5,757 nucleotides of DNA from an uncultured Aquimonas sp. (GCA_946481615.1 CAMLOR010000222.1:1-5757), one strand, 5' to 3'. Shown: positions 1 to 5,329, numbered from the stretch's first letter. The notes: generated from the sequence alone by a model not told the origin. Program-made: numbers and translations.

Positions 1-18
1 TCGCACATGGATGTGCGA
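1..18. repeat. Perfect palindromic hairpin at the window edge
   Basis: TCGCACAT (1-8) and ATGTGCGA (11-18) are exact reverse complements separated by GG. The repeat may extend beyond the window. It lies just past the terminator and could belong to the 3' end of a convergent neighbour or be a protein-binding site; neither can be decided here. Confidence 0.55.
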
Positions 19-21
19 TCG

Positions 22-44
22 AAAACCCCCGGCGACCGGAGGGG
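22..44 (-). terminator. Intrinsic terminator of the lysS-rpfG-rpfC transcript
   Basis: On the minus strand, CCCCTCCGG (44-36) pairs with CCGGGGG (32-26) across a three-base loop, with one bulged T. The stem is followed immediately by TTTT (25-22). This is a short but convincing GC stem plus U-run about 130 nt after the rpfC-like stop codon and in the right orientation. The U-run is only four long, so efficiency may be moderate. Confidence 0.7.
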
Positions 45-45
45 A

Positions 46-66
46 CCCGCGCGCAACGCGCGCGGG
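46..66. repeat. Perfect 9-bp GC hairpin upstream of the terminator
   Basis: CCCGCGCGC (46-54) and GCGCGCGGG (58-66) are perfectly complementary around a three-base loop. The stem is very stable but has no U-run, so it is not itself an intrinsic terminator. It sits one base before the terminator stem and may stabilise the 3' end of the operon mRNA. Confidence 0.75.
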
Positions 67-110
67 CGGCGCAACCCATCCCCGAACCCCCGAGCGCCCC
101 CGCGTCCCGC

Positions 111-150
111 CACAACGCCACAACGCCCCAACGCCGCAACGCCGCAACGC
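111..150. repeat. Five tandem 8-bp repeats (CNCAACGC)
   Basis: Five consecutive units CACAACGC, CACAACGC, CCCAACGC, CGCAACGC, CGCAACGC run from 111 to 150, varying only at the second position. A sixth related but diverged unit (CGTTCGCC) follows. The repeat is non-coding, in the 3' region of the rpfC-like transcript. It could be a slippage-prone simple repeat; no regulatory role is evident. Confidence 0.9.
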
Positions 151-176
151 CGTTCGCCGCAGCGCGACCAAGCCGC

Positions 177-2537
177 TCAGCGCTTCTCGGTCCCGGGATC
201 GAGGTCGACAGACGGATGCGCCCCGAGCGCGAGGCGTTCCATCTCCGAGCGCACCTGGCGCCAGCACGATTGCAGCAGGCCGTCGAGTTGCGCGACGCGG
301 CGGCGCCAGTCGTTGCGCAGCAGCAGGTCGCCGCTGCGGACGATGGCGTCGCAGGCATCCGCGACGGCGCGCGCCGCGAAGTTCTGGCCGAGGCCCTTGA
401 GCGCGTGCGCGGCCTCGCGCATGCCTTCCCAGTCGGCCACCGAGCCGCAACGCTCCATTTCCGTCATGCACTGGCCGGCGTCGCGCAGGCACTGCTCCAC
501 GAAGCTCGCGACGAAGCCTTCGCCGAGATTGAGCGCGATCAGTTCCTGCACCACTTCCAGCCCGATGGCCGGCGCATTGGCATCCGGCGCGGGCGCCGCC
601 GGCGGCGCCAGCGGCGCGCGGATCGCTTCCGACATTTCGGCCAACACCTCGAGCAGACGCGGCACCTGCACGGGCTTGGGCAGGAACGCGAAGGCGCCGG
701 CGGATTCCGCCTCGCGCACCAGGGCCGGCGAGGCGTCGGCGCTCAGCAGCGCCAGCGGCAACGGGCGGGCGCCAGACTGCAGCATGCGCGCGTAGCGCAG
801 CACGTCGAGCCCGCCCATGCCGGCGAGGCGCACGTGCGCGATGCCGGCGTCGACCTCGCCGCGCTCGATGCGCTCGAGCGCCTGCTCGCCGTCATCGGCC
901 AGCACCACCTCGTGGCCGGCGCGCTGCAGCAGCCGCTGCAGCACCAGCCGGTTGGCGCAGGGTTCGTCCGCCAGCAACACACGCAGCGAGCGCACTCGCG
1001 CGCGGTGGCGCACCAGCGGATCGTCGAAGGCCACGACCTTGGCCTCGCCCTCGTAATCGGGCTGCGGCAGCGCCGGCGGCACGCCGAGCGGCAGTTCCAC
1101 CCAGGCGTGCACGCCGCCGCCGGGATTGGGCTCGATGCCGCTGCGGCCGCCGAGCAACAGCGCCAGCGCGGTGACGACATCCGGCTGAGCGCCGGCACGC
1201 ATGGCCTCGCGGCGGCGGCGGCGGGCTTCGTCGCTGTCGATGCCGGTGTCGCGCACGCAGATGCGCAGCACGATGGCATCGGGAGCGGCGGTTTTCGTAT
1301 CCGTAGCGCGAGGCACGGGTTCGACAGGCTCACCGCGAACGGATGCGTCGGTGCGGAGGAAAGCGTCGCTCCGGGTGACCGCTTCGCTGCGATTCGTAGC
1401 GTCGCTCCGAACCGAGGCGTCGGCCCGCATCGCAGCCTCGCCCCGGATGGTGGCTTCGCTGCGCTTCGTGGCGTCGCCCGGAACCCATGCGTCGCCCCGC
1501 ATCGCCGCCTCGCTCCGGACGAATGCCTCGCGCCCGGCGGTCTCGATCGTCACGGCAGCCTGCACGCTGCCCTGGTCGGTGCGATCGACACCGTCCTGCA
1601 GCAGCCGCGCCAGGATCTGCCACAGGCGCCGTGCGTCGCCGCGCAGGCGCGGCGGCAATTTCTCGTCCACCTCCACCTGCAGCGCCACGCCCTTGGCGCA
1701 AGCCAGCGGATGCAGCGCATTGCGCACGCGCGCCACGCCGTCGCGCAGGTTGAAATCGACCGGTTGCGGCGCGAGCGCACCGGCCTCGGCGGCAGCCAGG
1801 TCGAGGGTGTCGCCGATGCGCCGCAGCAGCGACTGCGCGGCGCCCAGCACCAGTTCGCCACCCTCGCGCTGCTCGGGCGAGACGCGCGTGGCGAACTGCG
1901 TCTTGGCCACGCCGACGATGGCGTCGAGCGGCGTGCGGAAATCGTGGTCGAGTTCCTGCAGCACGCGATGGCGCGCCTCGTAGGCGCGGCGCGCATCGCG
2001 TTGCGTCTGCAACAAGGTGCGCCGCAGCGGCCGCAGCGCCAGCGGGAAAGCCAGCGGCAAGGCCGCCAGCGCAGCGGCCAACGGCCAGATCGACTGCCAG
2101 AACGCGCTCGTCGCCAGCACCGCGAGCATCGCGATGCCGGCCACCGCCGCGGCGCGCGGCAGCGCGCGCGGGCCGAAGCGCAGGCCGTGGTCGAGCGCGG
2201 CGGCCACCAGCAGCAGATAGAGCGGCGCGGTCCAGGCGCCGCCGATCGTCAGCAGCGTGGCGAGCAGCAACACATCGCACAGCAGCGCGGCGCGGCGCCG
2301 GCCGGCGGAAGCGGCGCCCTGCCCGCCGAGCAGCGCCAGCCAGGCAGTGGCATACAACAGGCCGGCGATGCCGACGGCGGCGGCGCGATCGAGCTGCGGC
2401 GAATCCGGCGACAGCGCGGCGGCCAGTGCGAGAACGAGCGCCATGCCACCCGCGAAACCGAGCCGCCACAAGGCCTGCCGCGACTCGCTCGCCGGCCCGG
2501 GCCGGAGCAGATGCGCGAGGCGGCGCGAAAGGGTCAC
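177..2537 (-). CDS. rpfC: RpfC-like hybrid sensor kinase (TM-HisKA-HATPase-REC-HPt) with degenerate ATPase and receiver domains
   Basis: RpfC is the inner-membrane DSF sensor that relays phosphate His-Asp-His to RpfG and also binds the DSF synthase RpfF. This 786-residue product has a basic N-terminus, five or six hydrophobic segments (about 28-44, 52-70, 83-100, 102-116, 129-148, 149-170) and a HisKA domain with His198 (HDFRTPL). I recall the same residue number for Xanthomonas RpfC, which supports the GTG at 2537. The ATPase domain (about 260-485) is degenerate: the N-box reads RLLQDGVDRT (Asn replaced by Asp315), G1 is DTGID, and the G2/ATP-lid region is about 16 residues short and lacks GxGLG. 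A repeat-encoded insert fills about 332-407. The receiver (about 518-635) keeps D524-E525, S599 and K621 but has His568 in place of the phosphoacceptor Asp (IAHVRLAGMGGL). The HPt domain (about 665-765) keeps His711 (AHALKG). No clear Shine-Dalgarno sequence is seen. It is the last gene before a terminator. Confidence 0.88.
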   Translation of the reverse strand: MTLSRRLAHLLRPGPASESRQALWRLGFAGGMALVLALAAALSPDSPQLDRAAAVGIAGLLYATAWLALLGGQGAASAGRRRAALLCDVLLLATLLTIGGAWTAPLYLLLVAAALDHGLRFGPRALPRAAAVAGIAMLAVLATSAFWQSIWPLAAALAALPLAFPLALRPLRRTLLQTQRDARRAYEARHRVLQELDHDFRTPLDAIVGVAKTQFATRVSPEQREGGELVLGAAQSLLRRIGDTLDLAAAEAGALAPQPVDFNLRDGVARVRNALHPLACAKGVALQVEVDEKLPPRLRGDARRLWQILARLLQDGVDRTDQGSVQAAVTIETAGREAFVRSEAAMRGDAWVPGDATKRSEATIRGEAAMRADASVRSDATNRSEAVTRSDAFLRTDASVRGEPVEPVPRATDTKTAAPDAIVLRICVRDTGIDSDEARRRRREAMRAGAQPDVVTALALLLGGRSGIEPNPGGGVHAWVELPLGVPPALPQPDYEGEAKVVAFDDPLVRHRARVRSLRVLLADEPCANRLVLQRLLQRAGHEVVLADDGEQALERIERGEVDAGIAHVRLAGMGGLDVLRYARMLQSGARPLPLALLSADASPALVREAESAGAFAFLPKPVQVPRLLEVLAEMSEAIRAPLAPPAAPAPDANAPAIGLEVVQELIALNLGEGFVASFVEQCLRDAGQCMTEMERCGSVADWEGMREAAHALKGLGQNFAARAVADACDAIVRSGDLLLRNDWRRRVAQLDGLLQSCWRQVRSEMERLALGAHPSVDLDPGTEKR
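1319..1342 (+). repeat. REP-like element, copy 1, inside the rpfC-like coding sequence
   Basis: This is a full 24-bp copy of the element found five times in the prfB-lysS gap. On the coding strand it is read in frame as part of VRGEPVEP (about residues 400-407). It lies two bases from the first 18-bp minisatellite unit (1345), so the two repeat types form one insert of about 224 bp. It is intact within an open reading frame. Confidence 0.93.
1345..1542 (-). repeat. 18-bp minisatellite, about 11 units, in frame inside the rpfC-like gene
   Basis: On the plus strand, units begin every 18 bp from 1345 (1345, 1363, 1381, 1399, 1417, 1435, 1453, 1471, 1489, 1507, 1525) with GCGTCG, GCTTCG or GCCTCG, usually followed by CNCCGN and six variable bases. 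The last unit is degenerate. In the protein this gives about ten copies of a six-residue motif (D/E)-A-x-x-R-(S/G), for example EAAMRG, DATKRS, EATIRG, DASVRS, DATNRS, DAFLRT, at about residues 332-398. Eighteen is a multiple of three, so unit changes preserve the frame. The block lies between the N-box and G1 box of the ATPase domain, probably in a surface loop. Confidence 0.92.
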
Positions 2538-2553
2538 GGCGGCGGCTGGCGAC

Positions 2554-2567
2554 CCGGCGCGCGCCGG
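2554..2567. repeat. 14-bp perfect palindrome between rpfG-like and rpfC-like genes
   Basis: CCGGCGCGCGCCGG is a perfect palindrome in the 31-nt gap. It sits two bases beyond the rpfG-like stop codon and 16 nt before the rpfC-like GTG. In RNA it could form only a short tight hairpin, and no U-run follows, so it is not an intrinsic terminator. It could lower translation of the second gene, which has no visible Shine-Dalgarno sequence, or could reflect base composition. Confidence 0.5.
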
Positions 2568-2568
2568 A

Positions 2569-3621
2569 TCAGTGTTCCGTGCCGGCCCGCGGGCCGAGGT
2601 GCGCCAGCACGTCTTCCACCTCGCGCTTGCGTTGCCAGAGGGCGGCCACCACGGTCGGATCGAAGCGCGTGCCGGCTTCCCGGCGCAGCGTTTCGAAGGC
2701 GGTGTCCGTGCCCACCGCGAGCGAACGTCCGCGCGGCACGGTGAGCTTGTCGAAGGCGTTGGCCACCGCGATGATGCGCGCGGCCAGCGGGATGTCGGTG
2801 CGCGCCAGGCCGTCCGGATAACCGGTGCCGTCCCAGTGCTCGTGGTGATGCAGCGCGATCAGCGCCGCCATCTGCACCACGCGGCTGGCGCTGCCGGCCA
2901 GGATGTCGTGGCCGAGGCGCACGTGCGCCTTCATCTGCTCGTATTCCTGCGCCGAGAGCGGATCGACGCGATGCAGCAGCGAATCCTTCAGCCCGATCTT
3001 GCCGATGTCGTGCAGCGGCGCGGCGCGCTCGATGGTACGCGCCTCGTCTTCGGTGAGCCCGAGCGCTTCGCCCATCAGGCCGCAATAGCGCGCCACGCGT
3101 TCGAGCTGCTGGCCGTCGGCGCCGTCGCGCAGGCCGGTGGCGCGCGCCAGGCGGTAGAGGATCTCGCGTTCGCGCTCGTCGACTTCGCGCAAGCTCGCGA
3201 TGAGGCTGCGCTCGAGTTCGTGCGTGCGGCTCTTGAGCGTCTGCTGCTGGCGGCGCAGCTCCAGCAGGTTGCGGCAGCGCGAGCGCAGTTCGCGCGGGCG
3301 CACCGGCTTGACCAGGAAATCGATGACGCCCGCTTCGAGCGCGGCGTGGCGGATCGGCTCGTCGCCCACCACGGTGATCAGCACGATGGGCACGTCGCGC
3401 TTCTCGGCCGGCTCGCGGAAGCGGCGCGCGAACTCAAGGCCATCCAGGCGCGGCATGCGGTAGTCGAGCAGCAGCAGATCGGGCGATTCCGATTGCGACC
3501 AGCCGAGCGCTTCCACCGGATCGCCGAAATCGGTGACGGTGATGTCCGGGCTGATGTCTTCCACCAGGTGGCGGAACATCGTGCGTTGCGACGGTTGATC
3601 GTCGACGATGAGCACGTTCAC
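2569..3621 (-). CDS. rpfG: RpfG-like two-component response regulator, REC + HD-GYP (several metal-ligand positions altered)
   Basis: RpfG proteins are cytoplasmic effectors of DSF sensing: a receiver phosphorylated via RpfC controls an HD-GYP domain that hydrolyses c-di-GMP and binds GGDEF proteins. From the GTG at 3621 the product is 350 residues. Residues 1-120 form an intact receiver: DD pair 7-8, phosphoacceptor Asp53 in LLLLDYRMPRLDG, Thr83, Lys105. A charged helix (about 120-160) links to the HD-GYP domain (about 160-345). His204-Asp205 and Lys208 (HDIGK), His233, His259-His260 and the GYP motif (267-269, HHEHWDGTGYP) are present. Three usually conserved positions are not: the E-T-G-x-H motif reads A168-D-G-Q-Q172, and the VADxFD Asp is Asn288 (VANAFD). 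The RPYK stretch after LT is also missing. The product may be catalytically weak or dead while still binding partners; this rests on alignment by eye. The stop TGA lies 31 nt before the rpfC-like start; rpfH is absent. Confidence 0.9.
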   Translation of the reverse strand: MNVLIVDDQPSQRTMFRHLVEDISPDITVTDFGDPVEALGWSQSESPDLLLLDYRMPRLDGLEFARRFREPAEKRDVPIVLITVVGDEPIRHAALEAGVIDFLVKPVRPRELRSRCRNLLELRRQQQTLKSRTHELERSLIASLREVDEREREILYRLARATGLRDGADGQQLERVARYCGLMGEALGLTEDEARTIERAAPLHDIGKIGLKDSLLHRVDPLSAQEYEQMKAHVRLGHDILAGSASRVVQMAALIALHHHEHWDGTGYPDGLARTDIPLAARIIAVANAFDKLTVPRGRSLAVGTDTAFETLRREAGTRFDPTVVAALWQRKREVEDVLAHLGPRAGTEH

Positions 3622-3629
3622 CCGGGCAT

Positions 3630-3636
3630 CTCCTCC
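3630..3636 (-). promoter_or_regulatory. Strong ribosome binding site that sets the rpfG start
   Basis: The minus strand reads GGAGGAG, then eight nucleotides (ATGCCCGG), then GTG at 3621-3619. This near-perfect Shine-Dalgarno sequence at ideal distance favours the GTG at 3621 over the in-frame GTG at 3651, which would place the SD inside the coding region (residues LGGD) and has no comparable site of its own. The ATG immediately after the SD is too close to be used and is in another frame. Confidence 0.8.
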
Positions 3637-3666
3637 AAGGGGTGGCGACACGGCGCCGTCCTCACT

Positions 3667-5160
3667 TTACTCCGGCCTCATGTAGGGGAACAACAGCACA
3701 TCGCGGATGGACGCACAGTCCGTCAGCAGCATCACGAGGCGGTCGATGCCGATGCCCAGGCCGCCCGTGGGCGCCATCCCGACCTCCAGCGCACGGATGT
3801 AGTCGGCGTCGAAATGCATGGCCTCGTCGTCGCCGCCTTCCTTGGCCGCCACCTGCGCCTGGAAGCGTGCGGCCTGGTCTTCCGGGTCGTTGAGCTCGGA
3901 AAAGCCGTTGGCGAGCTCCTTGCCGTCGACGAACAGCTCGAAGCGATCGGTGATGCCCGGCTCGCTGTCGCTCTCGCGCGCCAGCGGACTGACTTCCACC
4001 GGATAGTGGGTGATGAAGGTCGGCTGCACCAGGCGCGCTTCGACGGTTTTCTCGAAGATTTCGAGCAGCAGCTTGCCCCAGCCGTAATCATTCTTTACAT
4101 GCACGCCAAGGCGCTTGCAGTGGCCGGCGAGCGCGTCGCGGTCGCGGCAATCGTCCGCCGTGATCTGCGGATTGAAGTGGCGCACGGCTTCGTCCAGGCG
4201 CCAGCGCCGGAAGCGCGGGCCAAGATCGATGGCCGTGCCGTCCCAGGTGCACTGCGCGGTGCCGTTCACTTCGACCGCCACGTCGCGGATCACGTTCTCG
4301 GTCAGATCCATGATCTCGTGGTACGTGGCATAGGCCTCGTACAACTCGAGCATGGTGAATTCCGGGTTGTGACGCGTACTCACGCCTTCGTTGCGGAAGT
4401 TGCGGTTGATTTCGTAGACGCGTTCGAGGCCGCCCACCGTGAGGCGCTTGAGATAAAGCTCGGGCGCCACGCGCAGATAGAGTTCGAGATCGAGCGCGTT
4501 GTGGTGCGTGACGAAGGGCTTGGCCGTGGCGCCGCCGGGGATGTAATGCATCATCGGCGTTTCCACTTCCAGGAAGCGGCGCGCATCGAGCCAGTGGCGC
4601 ATGGCGCGGATGATCTTCGAGCGCTTCACGAACACGTCGCGCGCTTCGGGCGTGACGATCAGATCGACGTAACGCTGGCGGTAGCGCTGCTCGACGTCGG
4701 TGAGGCCGTGGAACTTGTCGGGCAGCGGGCGCAGGCTCTTGGTGAGCAGGCGCAGCCTGTCGGCGCGCACCGACAATTCGCCGGTCTTGGTGCGCGTGAG
4801 CGGGCCTTCGGCAGCCACGATGTCGCCCACGTCCCAGCCCTTGAAGGCGTCGTAGGTGTCCGGCAGGTTCGAGGCCTGCAGGAACAACTGCAGCTGGCCG
4901 CTCATGTCCTGGATCGTGACGAAGCTGGCCTTGCCCATCACGCGTTTGAGCATCAGGCGGCCGGCCACCGCGACGCGGCGGCCGAGCTCGTCGAGTTTCG
5001 CAGTGGTCCAGAGCTCTTCGTCGGCGTATTCGGCCTGCAGGTCGCCGGCGAAATCGTCGCGCTTGAAGTCGTTCGGGAAAGCAATGCCTTGTTCGCGCAG
5101 CGCGGCCAGCTTGGCGCGGCGTTCGGCGATCAGGTGGTTTTCGTCTTGCTGGGTGGTCAT
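3667..5160 (-). CDS. lysS: Lysyl-tRNA synthetase, class II (LysRS)
   Basis: This cytoplasmic enzyme charges tRNA-Lys with lysine using ATP. The 497-residue product has the usual class II LysRS length and layout. A charged N-terminal helix (ELIAERR-like, residues 8-25) is followed by an OB-fold anticodon-binding domain (about 60-145, with [18 protein letters not shown] and [11 protein letters not shown]). The catalytic domain carries motif 1 (around 185-215, [16 protein letters not shown]), motif 2 (247-273, [13 protein letters not shown] with [10 protein letters not shown]) and motif 3 (467-474, GLGIGIDR). The ATG at 5160 fits the family N-terminus, although no strong Shine-Dalgarno sequence precedes it. 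A three-codon ATG-TAC-CCA reading frame ends in a TGA that overlaps this ATG. The stop is TAA (3667-3669). The rpfG-like gene begins 45 nt downstream, so the two are probably co-transcribed. Lys synthetase next to rpfG is the arrangement known from xanthomonad rpf loci. Confidence 0.98.
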   Translation of the reverse strand: MTTQQDENHLIAERRAKLAALREQGIAFPNDFKRDDFAGDLQAEYADEELWTTAKLDELGRRVAVAGRLMLKRVMGKASFVTIQDMSGQLQLFLQASNLPDTYDAFKGWDVGDIVAAEGPLTRTKTGELSVRADRLRLLTKSLRPLPDKFHGLTDVEQRYRQRYVDLIVTPEARDVFVKRSKIIRAMRHWLDARRFLEVETPMMHYIPGGATAKPFVTHHNALDLELYLRVAPELYLKRLTVGGLERVYEINRNFRNEGVSTRHNPEFTMLELYEAYATYHEIMDLTENVIRDVAVEVNGTAQCTWDGTAIDLGPRFRRWRLDEAVRHFNPQITADDCRDRDALAGHCKRLGVHVKNDYGWGKLLLEIFEKTVEARLVQPTFITHYPVEVSPLARESDSEPGITDRFELFVDGKELANGFSELNDPEDQAARFQAQVAAKEGGDDEAMHFDADYIRALEVGMAPTGGLGIGIDRLVMLLTDCASIRDVLLFPYMRPE

Positions 5161-5187
5161 GGGTACATCGCTGCGTTATCGAGTGCG

Positions 5188-5211
5188 GTTCGACGGGCTC
5201 ACCGCGAACGG
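5188..5211 (+). repeat. REP-like element, copy 2
   Basis: This copy lies about 27 nt upstream of the lysS start codon. It differs from the copy in the rpfC-like gene (1319-1342) by a single base (G for A at the eighth position). It is in the same orientation as copies 1 and 3. Confidence 0.88.
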
Positions 5212-5255
5212 ACTGGGGTGGTGGGACTGCAAGAACGTGTGGACCGGGGCGGCGG

Positions 5256-5279
5256 ATTCGACAAGCTCACCGTGAACGG
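5256..5279 (+). repeat. REP-like element, copy 3
   Basis: A diverged plus-orientation copy with three differences from copy 1: A at the first base, A in the GACAAGC segment, and T in CGTGAACGG. It faces copy 4 and can form a long hairpin with it. Confidence 0.85.
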
Positions 5280-5329
5280 CTCTCGCAAGTCCCGTTCTCC
5301 GAGGACCGTTCGCGGTGAGCCTGTCGAAC
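5256..5329 (-). promoter_or_regulatory. Long inverted repeat formed by REP-like copies 3 and 4
   Basis: Copies 3 (5256-5279) and 4 (5306-5329) are in opposite orientation and match at 21 of 24 positions, separated by 26 nt. In a minus-strand prfB-lysS transcript this gives a stem of about 24 bp; two of the three differences become G-U pairs and one is a mismatch. Such a stem could protect the upstream mRNA end or recruit RNase III, but no U-run follows, so it does not look like an intrinsic terminator. The function is inferred. Confidence 0.55.

Larger units (their letters stand above)
1..176. other. Region downstream of the rpfC-like gene: repeats, hairpins and terminator
   Basis: These 176 bp follow the rpfC-like stop codon (TGA, 177-179) and contain no gene I can support. 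In transcript order they hold five 8-bp tandem repeats (150-111), a GC-rich perfect hairpin (66-46), an intrinsic terminator (44-22) and a short palindromic hairpin at the window edge (18-1). In related genomes a convergent rpfF often follows rpfC; it would start to the left of the window and is not visible. Confidence 0.7.

Noticed and set aside
111..150. CRISPR array or origin iterons at the 8-bp repeats
   Set aside because: The units are directly adjacent without spacers and far too short for CRISPR. There is no replication gene, DnaA box or AT-rich segment nearby.
7..795. Plus-strand frame beginning at the left edge (262 codons)
   Set aside because: It is low-complexity Arg, Ser, Ala and Pro, runs through the terminator, tandem repeats and the 3' end of the rpfC-like gene, and has no Shine-Dalgarno sequence. 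It is a composition artefact.
1330..2469. Minus-strand 379-codon frame overlapping the rpfC-like gene
   Set aside because: It is an Arg/Ala-rich out-of-frame shadow of the rpfC-like coding sequence. The real frame contains HisKA, REC and HPt motifs.
177..2537. Treating the rpfC-like gene as a pseudogene
   Set aside because: The 786-codon frame is intact, with start, membrane segments, H-box and HPt preserved. Key-residue loss is confined to the ATPase and receiver domains, so it is reported as a degenerate but probably expressed protein.
216..2744. Very long plus-strand reading frame (842 codons) opposite the rpfC-like gene
   Set aside because: It is rich in Arg, Ala, Gln and His with no recognisable domain, and lies antisense to a clear multi-domain kinase. 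Long open antisense frames are expected at this GC content.
2569..3651. rpfG start at the GTG at 3651
   Set aside because: That start would place the strong GGAGGAG site inside the coding region and adds ten residues unlike a receiver N-terminus. The GTG at 3621 gives MNVLIVDD directly after a well-spaced Shine-Dalgarno sequence.
5161..5185. Possible sigma-70 promoter just upstream of lysS (GATAAC as -10)
   Set aside because: The -10 matches only 4 of 6 bases and no reasonable -35 lies at proper spacing (GGTGAG). It cannot be supported by eye.
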